Made by a program: the position numbers and the translations under genes
Shown: positions 51,931-60,429 of the stretch, piece after piece
How positions within the stretch are numbered: position 1 is the first letter of the stretch
Layout: each line of letters opens with the position of its first letter
Notes under the pieces: model-generated
What the model was told of the DNA's origin: nothing
Database searches by the model: none
Seen by the model: only the letters and a program-made list of their open reading frames with translations
DNA from: Bacteriovoracaceae bacterium UBA6153
GTDB lineage: Bacteria; Bdellovibrionota; Bacteriovoracia; Bacteriovoracales; Bacteriovoracaceae
NCBI GenBank assembly: GCA_002428265.1
Contig: DIUR01000033.1
Coordinates: 310,001 to 374,000, forward strand
DNA length: 64,000 nt
Direction of reading: 5' to 3'

Positions 51931-53008
51931 CGAAATGGCTGCCGCTTGCACCGGCCATTGTAGAATAAGCTGAAAAATCAAATTTGAGAAGCTTATCCAT
52001 TTTATACACATTGATATAACTTTTTTCTTTATTATAAAAAGAAACCAAAATATTTTTCTCACTTCTATCTCTTATAATCCCTTGAGGCTTATCCGCGAAG
52101 TCTTTAATGTAGAGAACTTTGTTATTTAAATAATCCCAGAACACGATTCTATTGAGACCTACAACTGTTATAATCGCCAGAGACTTGTCTTCAAAAAGTA
52201 CATGGCTTAGCCCTTCATTTCGATCCCCTACTAATGGACTAGTCTCCTGGCCCACAATTAATCTACCATCTCCAAGATGTAGAGCTTCATAAAGGGTCAT
52301 ATCTTGAGCAGATCCGGCCCTGCAAATAATGGCAATGCTTTGATTGTTAGTTAAGCTAAAATGGCTATGCCTTCTAGTCGAAGTCTTAAACGATTTTACG
52401 AGCTCGCCATTTTGTACATTAATGATGCTCAACATAGAGTGAAGCTGCTCTTTTTGACTAAGTAGTGGTGTTGAATTGATAACGGCAATTGTTTTATCAG
52501 CTTCCATCCACTGTAACTGATGAGGCTCTCTACCATAGGTTGAAATCGTTTTAACTTCCTCTAGTGTATCAGACTTCCTTACTGAGATATAACCTTGTTG
52601 TGTCTCATGATTCATCATCGAGGCAAAAATAAACTCTCCATTCGTAGAATAAAGACTATGCCCATAAAAGGCCTTACCATTACCTGCTCTAACAGAGCTT
52701 TGCAATTTACCATTTTTTATATCGGCCAGATAGGCCTCTTGCCCCCACTTGCTCGATCCAAAGGCCAAAGAAGAATTTTTAGGATTAACAACTGGCCCGT
52801 GGGCCTTGCAAGGAGCTTCAATATAAGTGTGCTCACCGTTAGTATCGGTAACTAATAAAGAGTAAGTTTTATTTGATTCGTTTTCGTGGCCAATGATAAA
52901 TTTTGAATGAGATTCGACAAGAGAATTATTTTTGGGAACACATGAGCTTATTAAAAATAGTCCTGCTGTGCCTGCAGTATTAATCAGGAAATCTCTTCTT
53001 TTCATCAA
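51920..53008 (-). CDS. DUF1513 Tat-exported beta-propeller protein
   Basis: The 362-aa product begins MMKRRDFLINTAGTAGLFLI then a Cys (SSCVPKN), a twin-arginine signal with a lipobox-like end. The body matches DUF1513 beta-propellers, with STRRHSHFSLTNNQ and NEGLSHVLF. Such proteins are often iron-regulated and linked to imelysin-type proteins, none of which is present here. It is convergent with the propeller gene at 50902 and overlaps it by 11 bases. Confidence 0.75.
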   Translation of the reverse strand: MMKRRDFLINTAGTAGLFLISSCVPKNNSLVESHSKFIIGHENESNKTYSLLVTDTNGEHTYIEAPCKAHGPVVNPKNSSLAFGSSKWGQEAYLADIKNGKLQSSVRAGNGKAFYGHSLYSTNGEFIFASMMNHETQQGYISVRKSDTLEEVKTISTYGREPHQLQWMEADKTIAVINSTPLLSQKEQLHSMLSIINVQNGELVKSFKTSTRRHSHFSLTNNQSIAIICRAGSAQDMTLYEALHLGDGRLIVGQETSPLVGDRNEGLSHVLFEDKSLAIITVVGLNRIVFWDYLNNKVLYIKDFADKPQGIIRDRSEKNILVSFYNKEKSYINVYKMDKLLKFDFSAYSTMAGASGSHFAIV

Positions 53009-53069
53009 AGTATTATATCACTAAGTTAAAAAAAAGATATTTCCCAAGCATTCTGACTTATTTAGTACT

Positions 53070-54197
53070 CTATCTGCTTAATAGCTCTTGCGAAATGTGC
53101 TCTAATTTGCTGGCAGTCGTTCCAGAGATAAAGCTCTTTATCCAGTTAGTTTCAAAGCTATCAAGGGTGCTTGAGCTCTCTACTCTTGCCACCTTTGCTA
53201 ATTCTAGCTTAAATCCTGGCCCAATTTTGTACTCAATCTGGGATCTATCACTAACTGAGAATCCAGATTGATTCATCACTCTTTTAATATAATCACTTAA
53301 ATCATCTTTTGTAGGAGCGGCCATGTTGCAAGAAACTCCAGCGTTACTTAAAATATCACGCAGGCATGAAATATTTTGAGCGACTCCCATATAGTTAAAT
53401 GTGCTGTATTTTATTTTTGCTTTGATAAAAAAATCTTCAAGAGTTTGTCTTTCTATTTTTGCAAAAACAGCACCGATCAACTCTGCTTTCGAATTTAGTA
53501 GACCCGTTCCAGAATTTCCACTAATCACATTACAGTTGCTTCCGTATAAAATAGCACTCGAGCTTGTGGCCTTCGTCGAGAGAGTGTAAGCATTGTCAGT
53601 TGAAAGCGTGCACGTCTTATGTCTTATAACTCCCAGACTTCTATCTGATTTTGAAGGATCCATAACAAAGGCATGTACTGTTGCATTGTCTACGAAAGAT
53701 GCAGGGGCCACTTGGACAGACATTCTATTTACGGTTCTATCGAGCTCGATAACAGCAAGATCAGGATAGCTGCCATCTTCATCAAAAACCTGAATGACTC
53801 TAGAGCATCTTGCGCTTTCTTCAATTGAGTTTACGTTTTTAGGAAAAAGAGCTTTCATGCTTTTGCTACAGTCTGCTCCTGCCACTTTAATATTTTTTGG
53901 AATACAGTGGGAGTTTGTAATAATATATTTTCCGTTATAAAGAGTTCCAGAGCAGACTCCTAAATAATACTCAGTCTCTGACTCTTGTCCCCAATAAACT
54001 AATTTGGCCGAAAAATCAGGGCAGTTCAATCCTTCCACACCACATAAAACGTATTGATTTGCGATTGCTTCTTTAAGCTCACTACTTTCTTGAAATGTTT
54101 GAGTACTATCGGCCAGTGACTTGTTAGATGACTTACTTCCACAGCTCACAAGAGTTGATAAAAGTAGTAAAGTTAAAAATGGCATCTTAAAGTTCAC
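53070..54197 (-). CDS. Trypsin-like serine protease lipoprotein
   Basis: The 375-aa product has a lipobox (LSTLVSCGS). The catalytic triad is visible as ITNSHCIP (His), PDLAVIELDR (Asp) and VISGNSGTGLLN (Ser). It has several Cys, including the SHCIPKN and EGLNCPDF sites. A C-terminal region of about 100 residues is unassigned. It is an envelope protease, perhaps of the V8/HtrA-like group without PDZ. Substrate unknown. Confidence 0.85.
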   Translation of the reverse strand: MNFKMPFLTLLLLSTLVSCGSKSSNKSLADSTQTFQESSELKEAIANQYVLCGVEGLNCPDFSAKLVYWGQESETEYYLGVCSGTLYNGKYIITNSHCIPKNIKVAGADCSKSMKALFPKNVNSIEESARCSRVIQVFDEDGSYPDLAVIELDRTVNRMSVQVAPASFVDNATVHAFVMDPSKSDRSLGVIRHKTCTLSTDNAYTLSTKATSSSAILYGSNCNVISGNSGTGLLNSKAELIGAVFAKIERQTLEDFFIKAKIKYSTFNYMGVAQNISCLRDILSNAGVSCNMAAPTKDDLSDYIKRVMNQSGFSVSDRSQIEYKIGPGFKLELAKVARVESSSTLDSFETNWIKSFISGTTASKLEHISQELLSR

Positions 54198-54305
54198 AGC
54201 ATACTCCGGATATAATAATTTTAAGTATTATCCGATGTACCTCTGCTTAATTCGAGCCTTGTGAACTTCTTACATGGAGGCTTTCTAAAATTGATTAAAG
54301 ATCAG

Positions 54306-54617
54306 TCACTTTTCCAGGCCTAAGCACTTCATTGCTTCTTCAGGACTTAAATCAACGAGAATATCTTTTTGCTTCGACGTCTCCCCTCTAATGATCTGTA
54401 TTTGATTTTTTGAGATTCCCAGGAGTTTTGAAAAATAAGAAATGACTTCATTATTAGCTTCACCATCGACAGGCGGTGCCTTGATTTTTACTTTCAATCT
54501 CGCAGGGTCTCCATATACACCAACGACTTCGTTTTTACTGGCACCAGGGCCGATATAAAGCCTAATTAGCGCTTTATCTTTATATAAGGATATTATGCTC
54601 ATATCTATTATTATCAT
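54306..54617 (-). CDS. DUF167/YggU-family protein
   Basis: The 103-aa product matches the DUF167/YggU family, with GASKNEVVGVYGDPARLKVKI and APPVDGEANNEVISYFSKLL. The family is widely conserved, but its role is not established. It is monocistronic. Confidence 0.9.
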   Translation of the reverse strand: MIIIDMSIISLYKDKALIRLYIGPGASKNEVVGVYGDPARLKVKIKAPPVDGEANNEVISYFSKLLGISKNQIQIIRGETSKQKDILVDLSPEEAMKCLGLEK

Positions 54618-54759
54618 ATTCTTGAATGCATTTGTATCGAATAGATTCTGCTCACACTGTCTAAATTTTAAACACCCAGCTCCTCTAGCTACCTCTAAAT
54701 AGGAAGCCCATATTGGCCTCTATCTTGCGAATACTTATTACAAACTGTCAGGAGCCATT

Positions 54760-55677
54760 ATGCAAAATATTAAACTAACACCCGTTCTATTTCTTCTTAC
54801 ACTATCGGGTGCTCAAGTCCTTGCCGGGACTCATGAAACAAAAATAATCTCTAAAAGAGTTGTAGAGAACTCAAAAATCTGTGATCAAAACTCTGAGTAC
54901 ACTAGACTTACAGGAAAAGAGTGTCGTGTAAAAAAAGTACGTTTTGAAACTCAAAATTACTCTATTAAAGACCAAGATGATCCAAGTCCATTCTATGGAA
55001 CACTTGCTTACTTAGGTTTTGAAACCAAAAGTTGGGCCGACATTACAAAATATGCTTTTGTTCAAAGAATAAGAGGATGTACATACGAAGTTAGTAAAAA
55101 TGAAGATGGGTCCATTTCTAAAAGAATTGGTGAAAGTATTATGCACTTAGGAAAAAAGAGAATTTATGTTTTTCCTGATTGGTCTAACGATGCAACAACA
55201 AAAGACCCACTTTATTATGGGCCACTTGAAGAAGATGCTCACTTACCAGGAGGGCGAGTTTCTCTTTATCGTTGGACTCCTAAATTAGGTGTAATAGACA
55301 GCAAGAGTACTAAAGACCTTTATCAAATGCTAACTTTAAAGAATAAAGAAAAGGCCAAGCTATCTCCTTCTGTTTTTGTAACAGACTCTCCCTCTATGGC
55401 CTATATGAAAGGAGTTGATGGCACAACTTTTCAAAACGTTTCACTCGAATTTCAAATTTGCTTGTACGATATAAAAGATATTCCCTTGGAAGTTGAAAAT
55501 GATGATGCAATAGCGGCCACTCCTATTGTTTGTCATGACTGGAATAGCCAGTTTGAATATGATTTTAAGAAAAAGGATTATATCAATGTTCCTAAAAAAG
55601 GACTTGATCCATATTGCGCTTCACAAGAGCCGCTTAATCCCGCTGATGTTTTTAAAAGAGAAATGCAAGGAAAATAA
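54760..55677 (+). CDS. Exported protein, 305 aa, unknown function
   Basis: The product has a signal peptide (MQNIKLTPVLFLLTLSGAQVLA) and a mature part with Cys in SKICDQN, GKECRVKK, IRGCTYEV, FQICLYDI, PIVCHDW and DPYCASQ, implying several disulfides. Segments HLGKKRIYVFPDWSND and PGGRVSLYRWTP are distinctive. An AGGAGCC site precedes the ATG. No family is recognised. It ends at a strong terminator. Confidence 0.7.
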   Translation: MQNIKLTPVLFLLTLSGAQVLAGTHETKIISKRVVENSKICDQNSEYTRLTGKECRVKKVRFETQNYSIKDQDDPSPFYGTLAYLGFETKSWADITKYAFVQRIRGCTYEVSKNEDGSISKRIGESIMHLGKKRIYVFPDWSNDATTKDPLYYGPLEEDAHLPGGRVSLYRWTPKLGVIDSKSTKDLYQMLTLKNKEKAKLSPSVFVTDSPSMAYMKGVDGTTFQNVSLEFQICLYDIKDIPLEVENDDAIAATPIVCHDWNSQFEYDFKKKDYINVPKKGLDPYCASQEPLNPADVFKREMQGK

Positions 55678-55678
55678 A

Positions 55679-55710
55679 AAAGGGCCGCACTATGCGGCCC
55701 TTCTTATTTT
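55679..55710. terminator. Rho-independent terminator
   Basis: GGGCCGCA (55682-55689), CTA, TGCGGCCC (55693-55700), with A and T runs on the flanks. It terminates the gene ending at 55677 and may also serve the convergent gene at 55736. Confidence 0.9.
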
Positions 55711-55735
55711 TATCAGCTTTCTATCAATAAGAAAC

Positions 55736-57082
55736 TTAGTCGATTTCAACTTCTACAGATGTACCAGTTGATAATTCTCCAACCTTTGGAAGAAGAATCT
55801 CACCCATGTCACCTGAATCAATTTTTAGTTTCAGTGTCACAGTATGCTTTCTGTTAAATAGTCCACCTAACTTAGGTGCTCCAACAGCTTCCAGGTCTAC
55901 AGTCACAAGAGTTCTTGATCCATCAAATTTCGATTTAAATTGAGAAGCTTTTAGTGTTTTCTCAAATTTTACATCATCTTTTTTATTGATCTTAATAGCA
56001 AGGCTTGATCTTGCATGGTCATATTTTCCATTCACCACAAAAGTCATCGAGCGCTTCTTAAGTTCAACATCTGTGATTCCTCTGCTTTCAACACTGAATA
56101 GATCTTCTTTGCTAATAAGAGCAATGTTGTACACAGCTTTAATTGAGTTCAGGTCTCCAACAGTCGCTGCCTTAATATTCTTTTTCATGAAGGCCACAGC
56201 TTTGTTTCCTGCCAGTTCTTGACCCGAGATATTCAATTCACCTTTATTATTAAGAGCTACACTGAATTTCGAAGCTGCCTCAGTAGACTTCGCATCAAAT
56301 AGCACCTGAACATTGGCCTGGTGAGTTTTTAAAGTCACTTCATATGGCGTTTGAACATCTTTCTTACATGCATAAGGAATCTGGTTATAAAGAGTTTCAT
56401 CTTTACATTCATTTACTGAGTATGGAACTTGGCTACAAACTTCGCGAGCTGGTTCCCAATCACATTGCTCACGTGGACGGCTGTCACAAACCTGGTAAGG
56501 TCTATTAACTTGGTTACAAACTTGTTGAGATGATCCAGGAGAGCACTCTCTTTCTTCGTAAGGAACTTGTCTACAAACTTGTTGTCCTGGACGGTTTTCA
56601 CAAACCTGACGAGGTGGGATTTTTTCACACTTATTTTCACCATTAACAACTCTACAAACAACATCTCCAGGAATTGTATGACATTGCTGTCCTCCACCTT
56701 GAGTTGAACACTCTTGTCTATATCTTACGACAACACGACATTGCTCAGGGCCTTGTTGATAATGGCATTCATTTTCATATTTATATTCTGTTCTACAAAC
56801 CTGGTCATAGACTGTTCTACATGATTGATGACCTGGAACTGTCGAGCACTCTTTACGGTAGCGAGTCACATCACGACAAACATTTTCAATATACGGCTCT
56901 TGTCTGTAACAAGTCGTATCGATTGTTTCTGCTTTGTAACGAGTTTCTTTCAACCAATTTTCAAGATCAAAAATTTCTTCTCTTTGATTTTCAAAATTAA
57001 TTGTTTTTGATGTTTCTGCTTGAAGAACATTCATGAATAAAACCATAAATGCCAACAGCACCGTACGTGCGACTGATCCCAT
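55736..57082 (-). CDS. Cysteine-rich repeat exported protein
   Basis: The 448-aa product has a signal peptide (MGSVARTVLLAFMVLFMNVLQA) and a region at about residues 55-240 with about 20 cysteines in short repeats of the form C-x-x-V-P-Y-x-x-x-x-C, such as VCRQVPYEERECSPG and VCSQVPYSVNECKD. A C-terminal beta-rich half follows with no Cys. Twenty Cys would give about ten disulfides. It may be a surface adhesin or filament. Repeats appear genuine in the coding frame. No family recognised. Confidence 0.7.
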   Translation of the reverse strand: MGSVARTVLLAFMVLFMNVLQAETSKTINFENQREEIFDLENWLKETRYKAETIDTTCYRQEPYIENVCRDVTRYRKECSTVPGHQSCRTVYDQVCRTEYKYENECHYQQGPEQCRVVVRYRQECSTQGGGQQCHTIPGDVVCRVVNGENKCEKIPPRQVCENRPGQQVCRQVPYEERECSPGSSQQVCNQVNRPYQVCDSRPREQCDWEPAREVCSQVPYSVNECKDETLYNQIPYACKKDVQTPYEVTLKTHQANVQVLFDAKSTEAASKFSVALNNKGELNISGQELAGNKAVAFMKKNIKAATVGDLNSIKAVYNIALISKEDLFSVESRGITDVELKKRSMTFVVNGKYDHARSSLAIKINKKDDVKFEKTLKASQFKSKFDGSRTLVTVDLEAVGAPKLGGLFNRKHTVTLKLKIDSGDMGEILLPKVGELSTGTSVEVEID

Positions 57083-57216
57083 TTCGTCCCCCTTTGACTA
57101 CTTTTTGTTATATCGAGTAGTACTGGAGGCAATTGCTATGCCATTATGTTTTTCAATTTGAAATGCGTTAAGTTTTTAATAAATAAAAAATGTAAGAGAT
57201 TGTAATAATTGATTTT

Positions 57217-57243
57217 CTGGCACCAGTGCTAATCTGGCACCAG
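57217..57243. repeat. Two copies of CTGGCACCAG
   Basis: Copies at 57217-57226 and 57234-57243 are identical direct repeats, each a palindrome with CTGG and CCAG arms. They lie just past the stop of the ArsC gene and may form a hairpin in its mRNA. Confidence 0.5.
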
Positions 57244-57244
57244 C

Positions 57245-57595
57245 TTAAATTATTTCTAAAACTCGCTCAGGTGGTCTGCCAATAATCGCTTTGTCATTGT
57301 GAATAAATATCGGACGCTCCAAAAGAATGGGATGCTTCATTAAAAGTGTAATCCATTTCTTATCACTTACTATTTTTCCATCAAGGTTAAGCTCTTTAAA
57401 AATGTCTTCATTTTTTCTAATCATCTCAATGTAAGAGAGCTTCAGAAGTGACGGCAACTTTTTTAAAAGTTTTTCTTTTAAACCTTCATTCACGTAATCC
57501 ACTGTTACAAATTCAATACCTGCTTCTAATAAAATATCTTTTGCGTTTCTCGATTTAGAGCAATGTGGATTGTGAATCAGTATAGTTTTTTGCAT
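57245..57595 (-). CDS. Glutaredoxin-type ArsC/Spx-family protein
   Basis: The 116-aa product has HNPHCSKSRNAKDILLEAG with the catalytic Cys, LERPIFIHND and IIGRPPERVLEI. These match the glutaredoxin-dependent arsenate reductase family (YfgD/ArsC). It is unrelated in fold to the ArsC in the operon at 45355. It may reduce arsenate or act as a thiol regulator. It is monocistronic. Confidence 0.88.
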   Translation of the reverse strand: MQKTILIHNPHCSKSRNAKDILLEAGIEFVTVDYVNEGLKEKLLKKLPSLLKLSYIEMIRKNEDIFKELNLDGKIVSDKKWITLLMKHPILLERPIFIHNDKAIIGRPPERVLEII

Positions 57596-57661
57596 TTCAT
57601 AAATTCCATTTTCAAGTTACGATTAGTTTAAAATATTTTTGCAGATATGAGGAGTATCTTA

Positions 57662-58081
57662 ATGATTAAAAAACTAATGTTTAAAACCACTCAGGAAAAT
57701 TCATTCATTAATGAAGGTGGTATCACTCTTCTAAGATTTGCGGCAGGGATTCTTATGGCCGGACTTCATGGAAGTGGAAAAATACCTCCAAGTGAACAAC
57801 TCATTGGCGGGGTCACCGGCCTTGGGTTTCCAGCACCTGCTTTATTTGCATGGCTAGCAGGGATTGCTGAGCTTCTTGGCGGAATCTTTTTAGCAGTCGG
57901 CTTTATGACTCGTCCAAGTGCTTTCTTCATTGCTGTTACAATGTTTGTGGCCGCTTTTGGCAGACATCTTCAGGACCCATGGAGCGTAAAAGAGCTCTCA
58001 GTCTTGTACTTAGTTATTGCAATCTTCTTTGCTCTTCGTGGAGCAGGTAGATGGTCAGTAGATAACTTAATCAAAAAATAA
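57662..58081 (+). CDS. DoxX-family membrane protein
   Basis: The 139-aa product has about four hydrophobic segments and the DoxX signature region GGITLLRFAAGILMAGLHG, VTGLGFPAPALFAWLAGIAELLGGIFLA. DoxX-type proteins are linked to oxidative stress and membrane redox. The start at 57662 follows GAGGAG at eight bases; an in-frame ATG at 57647 is not favoured. It is convergent with the XRE-cupin gene. Confidence 0.9.
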   Translation: MIKKLMFKTTQENSFINEGGITLLRFAAGILMAGLHGSGKIPPSEQLIGGVTGLGFPAPALFAWLAGIAELLGGIFLAVGFMTRPSAFFIAVTMFVAAFGRHLQDPWSVKELSVLYLVIAIFFALRGAGRWSVDNLIKK

Positions 58082-58082
58082 T

Positions 58083-58655
58083 TCAGACACCGATTGGAGT
58101 GAGTACCACAATGCTGACTCCAATCGCTTTTGTTTTGCTCTTATTAGAATAGATATGATTGACTTCTCCTGGAAAGGCCAGCACATCTCCTTTTTTAACA
58201 ACATAACTTTGCCCCAAAACGACAACAGTCATCTCACCTTGAATGCAATGGAAGTATTCTTTCGTTCCAGAAGCATGAGGAGTTCCCTTCATCTGAGCTC
58301 CTTCTTCGATTTCAATTCTCTCTATATTCATATTGGGAAGAGCATCAGGAAGTAATTTAAAAATCTGTACGGCCCCTTGCGATCTGACTTGAACTGGAAT
58401 GTCTTCAGCTGACATCAACTTACAAACAATCGTCTGTGGAGTTAAAAGTTTATCAATGGGAATATGTAAGGCCGCTGATAAGCGGGCCAGATTTGTCAGA
58501 GAAGGATTACCTTCACCCGATTCAAGGTTGGCAATAGTTGAACGTGGAAGTCCTACGAGTTTGGCCAATGAGTCCTGAGTCAAGTTACGTCTTTGACGTA
58601 ACTCTATTAAATTATGAGCGAGATTCTGCGAAAAAACGACGAAGTCTTTGTCCAT
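58083..58655 (-). CDS. XRE-cupin transcriptional regulator
   Basis: The 190-aa product has an XRE helix-turn-helix (residues 15-65, with LTQDSLAKLVGLPRSTIANLE) and a C-terminal cupin domain with KEYFHCIQGEMTVVVLG and GDVLAFPGEVNHIY. It resembles PuuR-like regulators. It is divergent from the SOD gene and may regulate it or itself. Confidence 0.92.
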   Translation of the reverse strand: MDKDFVVFSQNLAHNLIELRQRRNLTQDSLAKLVGLPRSTIANLESGEGNPSLTNLARLSAALHIPIDKLLTPQTIVCKLMSAEDIPVQVRSQGAVQIFKLLPDALPNMNIERIEIEEGAQMKGTPHASGTKEYFHCIQGEMTVVVLGQSYVVKKGDVLAFPGEVNHIYSNKSKTKAIGVSIVVLTPIGV

Positions 58656-58760
58656 ATAATATCCACCTTGTTATTATTTTAGCAAAGATCTAATCTTTTA
58701 ACAATCACGGGCATGCTCCAGTCTTCTCCTATAGAATGAATACAACTAAAAGGAGAACAT

Positions 58761-59342
58761 ATGAAATTTACACTTCCTGAACTTCCATACTCAAAAGATG
58801 CTCTACTTCCGCACATGTCAGTTGAAACTCTTGAATACCACTACGGTAAACATCACAATGCTTACGTTGTTAATCTTAATAACTTAATCCCTGGAACTCC
58901 TCACGAAAATAAATCTCTTGAAGAGATTATTAAATCTTCAGAAGGACCAGTATTTAACAACGCTGCTCAAATCTGGAATCATACATTTTTTTGGAACTCT
59001 CTCTCACCTAAAGGAGGCGGAGCTCCAACAGGTTCTGTTCTTGAATTGATCAATAACACTTGGGGTGACTTTGAAAAATTTAAAACTGAATTTACAAAAT
59101 CCGCTGTTTCAAATTTTGGAGCTGGCTGGACATGGTTAGTGAAAAACAATGATGGAAAGCTTGCTATCGTCAATACAAGCAATGCTCAAACTCCACTAAC
59201 AATGGGGGTCACTCCTCTACTGACTGTAGATGTATGGGAGCATGCTTATTATATTGATTATCGCAATGAGAGACCTAAATTTATCAATGCTTTTTGGGCA
59301 CTGGTTAACTGGGATTTTGTTGCAAGTAATTTAAAGAAATAA
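58761..59342 (+). CDS. sodB: Iron superoxide dismutase
   Basis: The 193-aa enzyme removes superoxide. Metal ligands and Fe-type residues are in LEYHYGKHHNAYVVNLN (His near residue 27), NNAAQIWNHTFFW (Fe-type Gln and second His), and LTVDVWEHAYYIDYRN (Asp and His). It has no signal peptide and is cytosolic. A strong AAAAGGAG site precedes the ATG, and a terminator follows. Confidence 0.96.
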   Translation: MKFTLPELPYSKDALLPHMSVETLEYHYGKHHNAYVVNLNNLIPGTPHENKSLEEIIKSSEGPVFNNAAQIWNHTFFWNSLSPKGGGAPTGSVLELINNTWGDFEKFKTEFTKSAVSNFGAGWTWLVKNNDGKLAIVNTSNAQTPLTMGVTPLLTVDVWEHAYYIDYRNERPKFINAFWALVNWDFVASNLKK

Positions 59343-59377
59343 AAAAAAGGGCCGGATTATTTCCGGCCCTTTTTTTA
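59343..59377. terminator. Bidirectional rho-independent terminator
   Basis: GGGCCGGA (59349-59356) pairs with TCCGGCCC (59362-59369), between A and T runs. It terminates sodB and the convergent lipoprotein gene whose stop is at 59375. Confidence 0.9.
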
Positions 59378-59599
59378 TGATTTTTTAGCTGCTTTTTTCT
59401 TTTTCTTTTCTTCTTTTTTTGGCTGAGTTTTTATAGCTGCAGCTGCTTCATCGTCACCTTGAAGGTAATTTGATTTTTCACCTGGAGCAACACCTGCATC
59501 AGCAGACTCTGGAGTTTTCCATTTAGAAGTTGCATCTTCAATTGAAGAACAAGAAACGGCCATAACGGCTGCCATAAGAATAACTAATAACTTTTTCAT
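59375..59599 (-). CDS. Small Lys-rich lipoprotein
   Basis: The 74-aa product has a lipobox (AVMAVSCSS, Cys near residue 17) and a mature part ending in a Lys-rich tail (PKKEEKKKKKAAKKS). An AGGAG site precedes the ATG. The basic tail may contact peptidoglycan, nucleic acid or LPS. No family recognised. Confidence 0.7.
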   Translation of the reverse strand: MKKLLVILMAAVMAVSCSSIEDATSKWKTPESADAGVAPGEKSNYLQGDDEAAAAIKTQPKKEEKKKKKAAKKS

Positions 59600-59651
59600 A
59601 TAAGCTCCTTTTTACGATTAAAGTTTCATTAAGAATAAATCATTTTTAAAA

Positions 59652-60380
59652 TTAATCAAACACTGGAGCATCTTTCATCCCCAAACGTCCTACTAGAGGC
59701 AATTTTAAAGCAGGTCGCCATAAATCTACACCAAACGAGAGTCCTAAAAGATTTACCTCTACTCCATCTCCTAACCCTAAAGTAAATCCCAATGCCCCAA
59801 GAAGAGAAAATTGCACGCCAGTTTTCGTTTCCGACCAACCGACAATTCTAGCATTATGAATCCAATCTTTTCCAATAGCATTAGGCGGCAGCTCTACTCC
59901 CATTCCTGGCACACTTCTGATGATGTGGGAGATGAATGTATTACTATTTGGCCCAGGCCATGCTCTGTACATATCAGGATAAGGATAACTTTTTGCGGCC
60001 GCCTCAATTTGAGGAATCATCTCTTCTGCTTTTGGCCCGATGTAACTTGATACGATTTCAGGCCTTGCTCCAAACCAGTGCCTATCTGGTATATCTTTTT
60101 CAATTCTGATTGTTCCAAGACCACGTTGAGATTTCCATCCCAACACATGATAAGTTGTATACTCAGTTGCATTTTTTTCTTTTGTAGCAAGCCAGCTATG
60201 AACACTAAAATGCCCTCTCCAGCTTACAGTCTTTGCTGCATACACTTGAACGACTGCTTCTTTCTCAACTTCAGGCAGCGGAGCAAGCTTCGCACTCTCT
60301 CTAGTGGCCACTCGCCAGTCTACTGTTTGTGCACAAGATGTTAAGAGAAAAAACAAGATGAGGAGGATAGATGATTTCAT
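59652..60380 (-). CDS. DUF3750-like exported protein
   Basis: The 242-aa product has a lipobox-like N-terminus (LFFLLTSCAQTV) and the DUF3750 motif region AWPGPNSNTFISHI and ELPPNAIGKDWIHN (about residues 140-175). The family is common in proteobacteria, but its function is unknown. It is preceded by a 49-base gap from a serine protease gene on the same strand. Confidence 0.8.
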   Translation of the reverse strand: MKSSILLILFFLLTSCAQTVDWRVATRESAKLAPLPEVEKEAVVQVYAAKTVSWRGHFSVHSWLATKEKNATEYTTYHVLGWKSQRGLGTIRIEKDIPDRHWFGARPEIVSSYIGPKAEEMIPQIEAAAKSYPYPDMYRAWPGPNSNTFISHIIRSVPGMGVELPPNAIGKDWIHNARIVGWSETKTGVQFSLLGALGFTLGLGDGVEVNLLGLSFGVDLWRPALKLPLVGRLGMKDAPVFD

Positions 60381-60429
60381 AAAGAAATCTTAGAAGAAAA
60401 AAGACATCAGTGAAAGTTGAAAGTGATTT

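Noticed and set aside
56413..57000. Open frames in other frames of the cysteine-rich gene
   Set aside because: The repeats make several frames open; only the minus frame with signal peptide and regular Cys spacing is convincing.
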